A DNA stretch of 64,000 nt from Apiosordaria backusii (Eukaryota; Ascomycota; Sordariomycetes; Sordariales; Lasiosphaeriaceae), in the NCBI GenBank assembly GCA_030549205.1, contig JAUKTV010000001.1, forward strand, positions 3,162,001 to 3,226,000. Reading direction: 5' to 3'. Every line of letters starts with the position of its first letter. Within the stretch, counting starts at the first letter, position 1. Of the stretch, positions 10,893 through 22,172 are shown piece after piece. Both the position numbers and the translations under genes were made by a program. The notes beneath the pieces are model-generated. The model saw only the letters and a list, made by a program, of their open reading frames with translations, had not been told where the DNA came from and searched no databases.

Positions 10893-11747
10893 GGTGAATA
10901 TCGGTGATAAGGTTGGTGTCGATGTCAAATAGGAGTTTTAGGTTGTAATATTGATTAGAAGTAAGAGGTGGCTATGGGGGCAAGAGAAAATAAAAAGTGA
11001 GGCAAAGAATTACAATCAGCTGATGATCATGGCTGTCACAGCGGCAAGAGGTTGGGTCTCAGCTGTAGGTACCTCGTGACCAGATCACATTGCCAAGTGA
11101 AATGCAGGGACTAACAGCGATTCAGCCTTATGAAATCAAAACGACCCATCAAATGCAAATTCATGATTGATCTGTTCGATTTCAGCGACAAGATTTTGGA
11201 TTGAATATCGTGCCCAGCAGCCATCGCTGTCTGTGAGGTATGACGCAATGGTTGGCCTTCACAGGTTTCGGTGGTGACGGAGTACAGCTAAAGGTCTGGT
11301 ACCTTGCTGCGCCGCACAGAACACTTTATGGGGGAACGGCAGACAGGGGGTAGCGCCACACCTGTGGTAACACCCCGCATTCACCAATTTAAGCATGTTT
11401 CGAACCTGCAGAGAGCACCGATATGCAGCAGCAGAACGAATGAACCGGCTCTTTGTTCTTTGCTTCCTCACTAACAATAATACTCCTTTAATCCTGATGT
11501 ATCTTGAGAGACCCCCCAGTGCCAATACCATTATCGTCATGCTCAATATCCCTTTCTTAGAAGACCCGCCAACCATGGAGAACCACTTCCTCCCCAGCTT
11601 TCACAACTACACCAAATAGGCAGTTGGATCGTATCGTTCAACTCAAAAATATATGGCGCTTCCCCGACGGCTGTTGTGTTTCCCTTTCCTTCCCTTTCCT
11701 TTAGTCTTCACTGGCTTCGGGGGCTGCCCACCTGAATCCTCGTATCG
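10893..11747. other. Intergenic spacer lipase / small secreted protein
   Basis: No gene is supported. The spacer contains the lipase promoter side and, near 11680-11705, a CCCTTT-type pyrimidine tract. Confidence 0.5.
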
Positions 11748-12366
11748 CTACCACGGAGTAGGCTGCATGCTGGTGTACTTGGCCACATATTTGTTGAATG
11801 AGATGCAGTCGAGTCCCGGACCATAAGTATTGTTCTGAGATGTCTCAAGACATCTCAAGGTATCGTTTGTCCCTACCCAGCCGGAAGCCTCCATTGGGGT
11901 TGTGCTGATGATCCAGGACCGTCAGTATCCAGCTTTTCTCAGAAGGGTTAATGTCAACTTACAGGACATCAGGGCAGACCTTTTCGATCATGCTCAAGCC
12001 TTGTGTCTGGTTGTTCCAGATGAATGTAATCCGGTAATCGTCACACGGGTAACGGGGGGTAAAGTCAAAAGGAGCAACGTTCTTCGAAGTTTCGTTGAAT
12101 GCACAGGAAGTCGAGATGCTGGTGCTGTCGTCAAAAAAGTCAAAGCTGAGGATCTGGGACCGATTGTTGCCGGGGGCGGGAGTGAAGACCTTGAAGTTGG
12201 TGATATTGAATCCTACGGGAAAGATGCAGTCGCTATCGGCCTCCATGGCCGACTTGATCGCGGCCGGAGGGATAGTGTAGGCTGTCAATGCAGACAATGC
12301 AGGGAGTGTTGCAACTAGCGGGAGGATGGCCGCCACGAGGGTGGCAGAGAAGACCGGCACCATCAT
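11748..12366 (-). CDS. Small secreted cysteine-containing protein (AA1-like, tentative)
   Basis: Two exons, 11963-12366 and 11904-11748, are joined across a 58-bp intron with donor GTAAGT, branch TACTGAC and acceptor CATCAG. The product is 186 residues. It begins with a signal peptide (MMVPVFSATLVAAILPLVAT and following residues) and the mature part carries six Cys plus several N-glycosylation sequons (for example NRS, NET, NQT, NDT, NNT). The stretch TPAPGNNRSQ with FFDDSTSI and a later TFIWNNQT resembles fungal secreted proteins of the Alt a 1/AA1-like type, but that is from memory and tentative. A perfect 10-bp inverted repeat with a 2-bp spacer (11836-11857) lies in exon 2. It may be an extracellular effector-like or wall-associated protein. 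Confidence 0.8.
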
Positions 12367-14400
12367 TTTCCCAGGAAAAGTAGTCAGATGTTTCGGTCGT
12401 AGAAGTGCTTGGTAGAGATGCTGATGAAGTGTAAGCCTATAGTAAAAGGTCGCAGCAACCTGGCTGCAGAGAAGAATAGAAGAGACTGATGATGACTTGG
12501 GTCAAGGGAAGAAGTTTTGGAAAGAACTGAAGACTCGAGGAATTCGAATCCTGTATTGGCAGGCCCGTCGACGACCCCAGTATTTAAGAAAGAGCCTCCC
12601 TCAACAAGCACAGCCGAGTAATACCTGCCGTACCTGCAGATCGATTTCTCGGAAGGGGACCACGGCCTGAATATGCCGCTTGCCACCTGCCAGTCTGCCA
12701 AATCTGATCTGCAACTGGATGCCAGCAGTGTGGATGATGGGCGTCGATGGAGCACCAGACATGCAGATCCTATGCTGCAACCATTCGGGTCAGATGAAAA
12801 TACCAGTTGGAACCTTGGAAGCCTCCATTCTCCGCCTTCTCGCCTCACACAGACCTAGGACTGCGGGAAAACGGCGGTTTTCGAGAGCACATTCCCAGCA
12901 GTCACTTTACTTGCCGAGCCAACCATCTTCCTCGCCGTGTACCTATTATGGAATTTTCAACAAGTACAGGCTGTGGTTGGTTCACAGTGTTCTACCTCCG
13001 CAATGTTTCGTTTCAAACTGAGCCCGCTCCTTTCTCCCGGTGTCGGCACCCCGGGCCCCGATGAATCATGCCGTTGTATGTAAACGGATTTGGACTGATA
13101 TTTGTGTTGCTATACCTGTTGAGCTTAACTGACCCACGGTGCGTCCCAGTAAATTGGCATATGCTGCCGTTTGTTTTAACAGCCCCCATAAAGATCAGAC
13201 CGTTGAATATACACTCATGTGTCCGTCTCCTTTTCTATTTCTTTCTGTCAAACGTTACTCAACGTCGAGTACTGCTGCTGCCATGCCAATGGCTTTGGTG
13301 GGTTCAAGCTCTAAGTCAGAGTAACGATCCCACTGGTGTTCCTGCTCGCTACACAGCAAATTTGTGTGGTAAACGAAAGATCTCTCGAGTTCCTTGTGTG
13401 ACATAGCGTTGGTACTCTGTCGGAGGAACTAGCTTAGGTAGACCGAAAGCTGTCGAAGAAAGGGGGCAGTACCAACCATCGAGACACCTGTACGCCTGTT
13501 TCACCAGCTACTCGAATGAGCACACGGTTGCCTGCTTATTCTGACAGATCAGCTGGAAGCTGTTGGAGATCCATCGAGCAGAGCCCGTTTACTGTAACTA
13601 TTCTGCAGGTATCCGAGCAGGCCCTGTGGTCGAAAGTGGATGGATTGTCTTAAGCTCGGGGAGCGTGAAGGACACAGATACCCGAACTCGGTTGACCATA
13701 CCGAGGCCAGCGGGACAATCGCAGGAGTACAAAATTAACACCCCGTTGATGATCTAAAGTCGTTTAGAGGCTTAGTGCTGTGACTGTGATCCCATCCTGC
13801 TTCTCTGGTAGGACAGGTTTCGATAACAAGCCGCAGGTCGTGTTCGGTCCCTGGCAGAAATCCCCAGGAACTAGGGAGACATATCCATGGTTCTCAACAG
13901 GGCAAACCGTTGGATGGAGGGATGAATCGGCGCTTGACCGACTGTAAGCTGTTCTCAAGTTGACTGGAAATTTCGCACGCGTAGCCCAAAGGGCGTTGAT
14001 GATTCCAAAACCAAGAAATTCAAGCCACCAACATCATCATCATGCCCACTCGCATCGTCGTCGTAGCCATAATAGCTTTATCATGGTAGCCGTCCAAGTT
14101 GAAGTCGCAAAAGTCAGCGCCACATATACCCGCCAAGCCAGCCACAAGCCACCCCCGCAACCGCCCTGCAAGTGAAATCCAGAATTGCACCAAAGCCTTA
14201 GCCCTGACCCACAAACGCCAGCGCACCCACAAACATTCTCCACTTGGCTCTCCTTTCCCGTCCGCAACTCCACCTGTCAGCCATCGTCAGCGAACGACGC
14301 CGCACGAACGAGCCAAAGCGAACGGACGAACCCTACGGCGCCCGGTGATAAACCTTATTTTTTGCCCATACATTATCTCTATCAGAGGCGATAGACCAAA
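12367..14400. other. Divergent upstream region between secreted-protein gene and eL36
   Basis: Two kb without a supported gene. The left end is the upstream region of the secreted-protein gene. The last about 300 bases are pyrimidine-rich with the short motif AACCCTA near 14331, compatible with a ribosomal-protein promoter and leader, but no element is confirmed. Confidence 0.45.
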
Positions 14401-15183
14401 ATGGCCCCTACTAAGAAGCAAGAAACTGAGAAGACGGGATTGGCTAGGGGAATTAACAAGGGCACTGTATGTCCCCTCTTTTTTTCCACTTTGACTCTAT
14501 CTTCTCGTTCAGTTTGGAAATGGTTACAAATTGGATATTTTTTTTTTCTGGTCAATTGTTGTTTCAAGGTGTTCCCAATATGTGTTTCTTTGTGCTGCGT
14601 GATAGAAAAAAAAAACAAGAGTCAATTGTTCAACGGTAACGGTTCAAATGTCACAATGTTAACAACAGACCTCAGAAAACCACCCCCATCATCAACAAGC
14701 CCCGCCCAAGCCGCCGCAAGGGCGCCGCAAGCAAGCGTACCAACTTCGTCCGGGGCATCGTGAAGGAGGTCGCTGGGTATGTCTTTCTTCCCAATCTCTC
14801 CTCCATCAACACTTCATCAAGATTCGGAAACTTGCAAACGGGGTGGAGTTTCCATCTCAGGGATCCATGTGTCGCCTCGTGGCGCTAGTCCCAGAGGACC
14901 CATCTCTCCCGCTGTGGCAGTTGTGGATCTCGCGATAATAACCCCCGATCTGTCTCTATCCAAGATAACGAGCGATAAGCCCTATTGAAGTGACTTGACT
15001 GACGTCCTGTGTCTAAACAGCCTCGCTCCTTACGAGCGCCGCGTCATCGAACTCCTTCGCAACGGCAAGGACAAGCGCGCCCGCAAGTACTCCAAGCGCA
15101 AGCTGGGCACTTTCGGTCGGGCAAAGGCCAAGGTTGATGAGCTGCAGAGGGTTATTGCTGAGTCGAGGAGGGCTGGTCACTAA
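14401..15183 (+). CDS. rpl36: 60S ribosomal protein eL36
   Basis: Component of the large cytosolic ribosomal subunit. There are three coding exons, 14401-14466, 14676-14776 and 15021-15183, together 109 residues, matching the family length. The protein reads MAPTKKQETEKTGLARG, then PRPSRRKGAASKRT, NFVRGIVKEVAGLAPYER and the typical basic C-terminus ending in AESRRAGH. The first intron (209 bp) starts GTATGT; I place the acceptor at ACCTCAG (14675) because the CAG six bases upstream would shift the frame. The second intron is 244 bp with donor GTATGT. Introns early in the reading frame are common in fungal ribosomal-protein genes. The gene is convergent with the UBX gene. Confidence 0.95.
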
Positions 15184-15541
15184 ACCTACCTACCAGCAGG
15201 TAGAATTGTGGATATGGCGGGATATGAGGTTATGAATGATTGGAATCAACTGGGACATGATACTTCGGCAACAGGAGACCAAATATACACACCCTGGTAT
15301 AAAAAATCGGATGTCATGCCTTCTTTCTAACCACAAAGTACTGCTAGTATTTGTCGCTATATTTGCTGTGCCCAGGACCCGATTCTTTGAGCTTCATATG
15401 TTTTCTTGGAGAATTGTATACCTATCAGAGAGTCTAGCCCACGAATATCCCATTGCGAATCTCATTTCCACGATAAAAGAACGCCCCAAGTGATGCAAGC
15501 CTCCTCAAACCTTTCAAAGTCGATGCCCCAGTACCACCCAC
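15184..15541. other. Convergent intergenic spacer
   Basis: A 358-bp spacer between two gene 3' ends. It starts with CCTACCTACC-type sequence just after the eL36 stop. Nothing else is recognised. Confidence 0.5.
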
Positions 15542-17114
15542 CTATTTCTTCCCAAACTTGAAAAACTTCGCCATCTTCTTCTTCACCGCATCAGAGTCCA
15601 AATCACTCTTAGGCTTCTGAGACTTTGCCTGAGAAGACGACGACGACGGTCCAGCCTCACTCTCACCCTCACCCAACCCCCCACCCTGCGCCACCTCAGG
15701 GATAACAATCTCCCTCGCCTGACTCGCTACACTCTCCTTCAGAAACCCACCCTTCCTCGCCTCCACCGAAGCCCCATCCTCCCAAATCAAATTAAACAAC
15801 TGCGGCCCCTTTAGCTTATACCCACTGATCAACTTCTTCCCACTCTCCTCCACATGCGTCCTCGGTCCCGGAATCACCAGCTTGAAAGGCTGATCCGGGT
15901 GTGCCATCATCGCCCGGATAGCCTGGTATAACCAAGCTCCTGTCTCCTCGGGGGTAGCAACCCACGTAGCGGAGGTTTGGTCGGGAAACCGGACTTTAAT
16001 CTCGACTTTGGTGACCTTGGCGAGTTTGGCTGCTTCTTCTGCAGCGATGGCGGCGAGCTCGGTGTCGGATTTGAGGCGGGTGTTTTGGGCTTTTTGGAGA
16101 AGCTGCTGCTGGCGGAGTTGGGCGTGGGCAATGGTTGGTTCGTAGGCTGAGTCGGGCTCTTGAATGTTGACCGCGGCGGGAGTGGTGGAGGTTGGGGCGA
16201 CGAAGACGGAGGTGGGGAGGAGGCGGTCGATGTGTTCTGTGGGTGGTGATGTTGGTTGAGGCTGGGACTGGGGTTCGTCGACATCCATAGGGTCGCCGGG
16301 TGGGTTTCTCTCTTCTTTTGTGACGGCTGGGGCGGCTGTCTCGGTTGGTTGGATGCTTGGCTCTGTGTTGCTTTGCGCCTCGGGCTCTTCCACAACCTCA
16401 GCATTATTCCTCTCCGTCTTGGGCTCTTCTGCAACCGGCGCTGGCTTTGGCTCTTCCGTCTTTGGTTGGTCTGGCTCGACATCCTTCAGGAACTGCCCAA
16501 TACTTGACATGGCCTCGAATAAGGTCTTCTCAGTGAGCTTGAAGCTGAGACGAAGCACCATGCTGCCGGAGTTGATACCGCACTGTGACAAGGTCTTGTT
16601 GAGGTCTTCCAAAGCCGAGTATTCCCTCCCCATGATGTTGACGACAGGGGCTTCATGATAAAGCTGGCCGCCGTTCTGGTCCTTTGGAGCGCCTCTCCCA
16701 GTAAGGTTAAGGTCGCTCTCTGCGCTCTCAAACTGGCGTAGGGTCTGCCATAGTGTCATGTCGTTGGGCAGCTTCTTCGTGTACCGTTTACCACTAATGT
16801 CAAGAGCTATCGATACAACTGATGCACTCTTTGACTTTTGGACAAGCTCGAGTTTGGCACCGGGACCCAGACCTGATGTACGGAAAGGCCCTGTCAGATC
16901 GACATTCTTTTGTCTGTACCTATGATACATGTAAGTCATGTATGAGATGGGAGAGACACATTCAAGTCTCGACTTACTTGAGCTCATATTTGTCTGCGTT
17001 GACATTCAGCTTTTTGCAAGCCTCGTTGAGAACATCAACCAGATATGTCCCTGGCGTAACCTTGACCTTGGCCCGACGGAGATCTGTCGAGACAACCTCG
17101 ACATGAGCCGACAT
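15542..17114 (-). CDS. ubx4: TUG/ASPL-type UBX-domain protein (Cdc48/p97 cofactor)
   Basis: Two exons, 16978-17114 and 15542-16919, are joined across a 58-bp intron (GTAAGT...ATAG), giving 504 residues. The N-terminal about 80 residues form a TUG-type ubiquitin-like domain (VEVVSTDLRRAKVKV ... NVDLTGPFRTSGLGPGAKLELV). A Pro/Glu/Gln-rich acidic linker follows (about 190-290). A UBX domain lies near residues 350-435, with KVEIKVRFPDQTSATWV and FKLVIPGPRTHVEESG. The tail is Ser-rich and then Lys-rich, with KKKMAKFFKFGKK at the end. Family members bind the AAA ATPase Cdc48/p97 and regulate its assembly and ER-associated degradation. The start at 17114 is the ATG that begins the ubiquitin-like fold; the longer frame upstream lacks support. 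Confidence 0.88.
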
Positions 17115-17830
17115 TGTGAATACGTAGCGGGGTATCGATATCGATAGATGCGAAATATGGTAGGATATCAAGTGAATCGTCAAGTGGTCAAAGAGCCCAA
17201 ACACAATCCAACAAAGGTTCAGAGAGCTAAAAGTCGATCTTGTTGCTTTGATTTTGAATCACCAGGCAGTGCTATAACACGTAACTTGTGTTGACAACTG
17301 TTGTAATAAGCAAGTGGGGTGAAATCAACCCGGTTCCTGGAGCTTCCATCACCCACTGAACTGGAAGCGTTCCAGAGGGGCAATTACAGCGCACGGGGCA
17401 CAGCTGGAGGGGGAGCTTGCGTTTCCCCAGGCTTCAGCCGTTTACCGCCGTCCATCACCGCCTTTTGGCTTCACCTAGGCCAGGGACCAACCCTGCCAGC
17501 CCGTTCCCGACTCGCCGCGCCAGCTGCGTGTTGCCTTGCACGTCAACTCCAGCGCAGCCTCCTTGTCAGCTTGGAGCTTCCAACCCGACCTCTTGAATCT
17601 CCAAGGCTGATTGATTGCACGAGAGCTTGAACGACGACAGCTCAACGACACCACAACCGCGCAATTCCGTTGACACTCCCAACAGTCTCGAATCGATCTT
17701 CGCCGGATAACGATTCTTTCCAACAAACGAACTTGAATCTCTCCACCGAGAGCTCTCGTTGCATCGAAGCCATCACCACTATCATCATACACAACCGCTT
17801 CCCAGCAACCTCCCCTCCACAACAGCCAAG
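17115..17830. other. Divergent promoter, UBX / proteasome beta-3
   Basis: A 716-bp region shared by two divergent genes of the ubiquitin-proteasome system. Neither a TATA box nor a proteasome-type hexamer was convincingly seen. CCAGG/GCCGG-type GC-rich sequence gives way to CAA/CGA-rich leader sequence near 17630. Confidence 0.5.
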
Positions 17831-18662
17831 ATGGTATGCACCTCCCTACTCCCCTTATCCCATCTCATTCTTCTCTATAAACAATAGCTAACCCCTCTCT
17901 CTTTAGTCGTCCCCCTTCTCAATAAGTACCTCCCCCCTCCTCCCCCGCCCACCTTCACACCACCCCTCTAACCCACCCCCCCTCCAGACGGCGGCGCCTG
18001 CGTAGCAATGGTAGGCCGCGACTGCGTAGCCATAGCCTGCGACCTCCGCCTCGGCCTCCAAGCCCTCACCGTCTCCAACAACTTCCCCAAAATTTTCCAA
18101 TACGGCGACAACGTCTTCTTAGGTCTCACCGGCCTAGCCACCGACGTGGCCACCGTCTCCGACCTCTTCCGCTACAAAGTCAACATGTACCGCCTCCGCG
18201 AAGAGCGCCAAATCGCCCCCCGCACCTTCGCCAACCTCGTCTCCTCCTCCCTCTACGAGCGTCGCTTCGGCCCTTGGTTCGTCTCCCCCGTTGTCGCGGG
18301 CTTGGACCCAAAGACTGGTCAACCTTTTATCTGCGGGTTCGACAGTATCGGCTGCATCGACTTCGCAAAGGACTTTATTGTGAGCGGGACGGCGACAGAG
18401 CAGCTGTTTGGAATGTGTGAGAATTTGTGGGAGCCTGATCTTGTAGGTTTTTTGGGATATTATCTCATTGATATATGGAAAAAGGGGAAAGAAATACTGA
18501 TTGAAATAACGAAAATAGGGCCCGGATGAGCTTTTCGAAACCATCTCCCAGTCTCTCCTCAACGCCGTCGACAGAGACGCCCTTTCCGGCTGGGGTGCCC
18601 ACGTTTACATCATCGAGAAGGACAAGGTCACCAAGAGGCTGCTCAAGGGACGGCAGGATTAG
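17831..18662 (+). CDS. pup3: 20S proteasome subunit beta-3 (Pup3)
   Basis: Structural, non-catalytic beta-3 subunit of the 20S core particle. Four coding segments join in frame: 17831-17833 (the ATG alone), 17907-17925 (19 nt), 17988-18442 and 18519-18662, for 206 residues, the usual length. The product starts MSSPFSINGGACVAMVGRD, continues with CVAIACDLRLGLQ, and ends with YIIEKDKVTKRLLKGRQD. There is no Thr1 nucleophile, as expected for this inactive subunit. The first two introns have donors GTATGC and GTACCT and acceptors TTTAG and CCAG. Gene-finding from long frames alone would miss the N-terminus, because the apparent start at MVGRD (18008) is internal. The reading frame is rich in C at third positions, implying high expression. 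Confidence 0.95.
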
Positions 18663-19034
18663 AGAGGTGGGGTGGTGCGAAGAAGAAATGTTTTAGATCA
18701 GGGGAAACTGAATTGGGCAAAGGTAACAACCGCATGTCTCCTTTGTGGGCAGGCGGGAGTTGAGGCAGGCAGGCGTTGTAACAAACATTAAATGACATTT
18801 TGAGACCAACTTCATTCGATGCCACTGCTGCGCCTTCAGTTCCGAATAACGATGTGCTCGTGTAAACTCAAGTCATATATTTTGCAGGTGTTAATGGTAT
18901 CTATGCTGGAGCAATGCTATATGATTATGTTTCATATACAATGTCTATATATCTCTTTATGGGAGGATTTGCCACCCTGAAAGTCTTTTTGTCTTCTTAT
19001 ATTGTCTTCTCTATTCTCTTTCCCTTAACTCCAT
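18663..19034. other. Convergent intergenic spacer
   Basis: A 372-bp spacer between the 3' ends of the proteasome and Ca2+-ATPase genes. It is AT-rich with repeated TATAT-type sequence around 18930-18960. No gene is seen. Confidence 0.5.
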
Positions 19035-22000
19035 TTATAGGTCCTTCTTTCCTTTGGAAGATGACACGGAGCTCGACACTGGGGTCTGCATGAAAAACTT
19101 GCGCTCCACGAGCTTCAAGACTTCGTCGATAAGGCTGGACAAATCAAAGTTAGCAGATTGCATCACCACACCCGTAGAAGAAAGAGTAGAACTTACACAA
19201 CTGGCGCGCTAATAGCCACCACAGCCTTCCACTCGGTCGCGTTCAGAGGCAGGATGGAGAAGAGGGTCTGCAAGAAGGGGGTATAAAGCAAGGCAAAGTG
19301 CAGCGCCATCGACAGAGCAATGGCGTACACGAGCATCATGTTCTTCCACACGGGAAGAGTGAGCAGAGACTCGCTCGAGGACAGCGCGTTCATGGCGTTG
19401 AACATCTCGATGACGACGAGAATCGAGAGCGAGACGGTAGAGCCGGCGCGGGCCCTGAAATCGGTAAACATGGCGCAACCAATCTCGGGGAACTCGGTGG
19501 AGCAGTGGTGGAAGTGGGAGAGCTGGTAGAAGCTGATCTGGGGGCCCTCAGAGTAGAACATGAACCACCAGGCGTAACCGGCGACTGTGGCGAGACCGAC
19601 GTAGGTGCCGATGATCAAGTAGCGGATAAACAACCAACCGCCAATGAGGGCTTCGTCGCGCTTTCTGGGCTGACGTCTCATGATATCGTGGTCAGGAGGG
19701 TTGAAGGAGAGAGCGGTGGCCGGGAGACCATCGGTGACGAGGTTGACCCAGAGAAGTTGGACGGGGATAAGAGCCTCGGGCATGCCCAGGGCAGCGGTCA
19801 AGAAAATAGAGACGACCTCGCCAATGTTGGAAGAGATGAGATACCGAATGAACTGCTGGGTGTTGTTGTAGATGGCACGTCCTTCCTCGATGGCAACACC
19901 GATAGTCGCAAAGTTGTCATCAGCCAGAACCATGTCAGCCGCGAGCTTGGACACATCAGTACCAGAGCCCATGGCAACACCAATATCGGCCTTCTTGAGA
20001 GCGGGGGCATCGTTGACACCATCACCAGTCATGGCGACGACCTCGCCCAGGGACTGAAGAAGATCGACGAGCTTAGATTTGTGAGAAGGCTCGACACGAG
20101 AGAAGAGAGACGCGTTCTGGGCCGCCTCAAGCTGTTCGCTGTGGCTCAAGTTGTCAAATTCACGACCGGTATAGCTCTTTCCAGTGAGATCCTCGTCATG
20201 TCCAAAGACACCGATTTGGCGACAGATAGTCTCAGCAGTGTTGCGGTTGTCACCGGTAACGACGATAACCCGAATACCGGCATCCTTGCACTTCTGAATT
20301 GAGCCAGCAACCTCGGGACGAGGAGGATCCAACATGCCAACAAGACCAAGTAGGGTGAGGTTCTGTTCCAATGCGGCGTACTCGGAGGTGGACTTGGCCT
20401 TGTGTAGGAGAGGCTCGCCCTGGACATCGTCGCGGCTAGCCAACGCGATAACACGGAGACCCTTGTTGCCATAATCAACAACCTCCTTCAGCAGGAGATC
20501 AACCAGGTTGCGGTTCAGAGGAACCTTCTTCCCGTCACGGCCAACAAGAGTGTGGGTGCAGCGTTCAATGATGGACTCGGGGGCGCCCTTGACGAAGAGT
20601 TTTTGAGAGTTTCCGTTCTGAACCAAAACCGACATGCTCTTGCGATCGCGAGAGAACTCATAGGTGACGAGGCGATTGTATTGCTTCTCATACCAAGAGC
20701 TGGCATAGTGAACACGATCCTTGGGGTGGCAGTCAGAAGGGGCACAGGGGCCGATCTTCTCGACCATAACACGGAGGGCGCCTTCAGTAGGCTCGCCAAC
20801 GTTGGAGTAGCTATCAGTGGAAGGCTGGTAATCAAGGTGAGCGTCGTTGCAGAGAGCGGCGACCTGGGCCATCTGAAGGACTGTAGAAGACTCCTGGACA
20901 AGGTCAGTCACAACCTTGCCATTGGACTTGATATCACCCTTGGGTTCGAACGTGGTTCCCTCAACGTCAAGCTCCTCCAAGTCGGTGCCGTTGCTGTTCA
21001 AGTAGACAATCTTGCTGACGCTCATTTGGTTTGTAGTAAGAGTACCGGTCTTGTCAGAGCAGATAACACTGCAGCTACCAAGAGTCTCCACGGATGGCAA
21101 GCTTCTGACGACAGCGTTCTTGGCCGCCATCTTGCGGGTTCCTAGCGCGAGGCAGGTGGTGATGACAACGGCAAGGCCTTCCGGAATAGCAGCAACACCG
21201 AGCGAGACCGCGATCTTGAGATAGTAAATGGCACCCTTGGCCAAGCTTCCGTGACTGGGGTCGCTGAAGTGAGGAATGTTGATGAGCCAGACGAGAATGC
21301 AGATAACAGTGATAACCTTGGCGAGCTGGTCGCCGAAGTCATTGAGCTTCTGCTTCAAGGGGGTAGGCTCAGAGATTTGCGCAGTGATGCTCTCGTGAAT
21401 ATCGCCGATAGCCGTGTTGGAACCGGTCAGAACAACCACTGCCTTGGCGTGGCCAGTGACAACGGTGGTACCCGAGAAAAGCATGTTGACCTGGTCCTGT
21501 TTGACAGCCTTCTCATCCTCGACGACAACCTCGCTATCCTTGCCCACACTTTCGCTTTCTCCGGTAAGAATGGCCTGGTCGACGGCGAAGCTGTTGCTGT
21601 GAATCGAAATCAAGCGGCAATCGGCAGGGATACGAGCGCCAACAGAGACATCTACGATATCGCCCGGAACCAGCTCCTCGGCCTTGATTCTATGAAGCTG
21701 TCCATTGCGCACAACATTGGCCTCGTTGGCCGAGTATTCCTGAAGCGCGGCGATGGCCTTTTCGGCGCTACTTTCTTGTGAGACTCCGACGACGGCGTTG
21801 AGAATCAAGATGGTGAGAATGACAGCTGGGTCGACGAATGCGCTCCATCCACCCTCATCCTCTAAAAGCGCTAAAACGAAGGAAACCGCGGCGGAACCGA
21901 GAAGGATCAGAACGAGTTGGTCCTTGAACTGTTCAAGGATGAGCTCCCATAATGGAGTAGGTGGTTCTTCGGCGATAGCTACAGAGAACAGACCAGTTAG

Positions 22001-22172
22001 CCAAGGGATCATCGTCCGCGACAGCGAAGAATAAAACTAGCATCAATTGCATACCATTTTTACCATGCTTCGCCTGTGAGCTCTTGACTTGCGCATCAGT
22101 CAAGCCAGTTGCTGGGTTTACTCCGAGAGTGCTGAGCACCTCTTGGGCAGATCGCGCGAAGGCGTTCTCCAT
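19035..22172 (-). CDS. nca-1: SERCA-type Ca2+-transporting P-type ATPase
   Basis: P2A calcium pump of the ER/secretory pathway that moves Ca2+ into the lumen at the cost of ATP. Three exons, 22055-22172, 19197-21978 and 19035-19134, are separated by introns of 76 and 62 bp and encode 999 residues, the canonical SERCA length. In order: N-terminal cytosolic helix (MENAFARSAQEVL), transmembrane pair 1-2, actuator domain with ILTGES, transmembrane helix 4 with AAIPEGLA (Ca2+ site), phosphorylation motif SDKTGTLTTN, nucleotide-domain KGAPE, hinge MLDPPRPEV and TGDGVNDAP. Helices 5-6 carry SNIGEVVSIF and LWVNLVTDGLPA, and the C-terminal membrane helices end in a Ser/Lys tail (SSSKGKKDL). The small last exon is required for a normal C-terminus. 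The name follows the Neurospora SERCA-like pump and is by resemblance. Confidence 0.94.

Noticed and set aside
14662..14669. AACAACAG as acceptor of the first eL36 intron
   Set aside because: It would put the second exon out of frame. The CTCAG at 14671-14675 restores the ribosomal-protein sequence.
19298..20302. 334-codon plus-strand open frame opposite the Ca2+-ATPase
   Set aside because: Antisense shadow of a strongly conserved coding exon. Its length reflects GC-rich third positions, and its composition is not protein-like.
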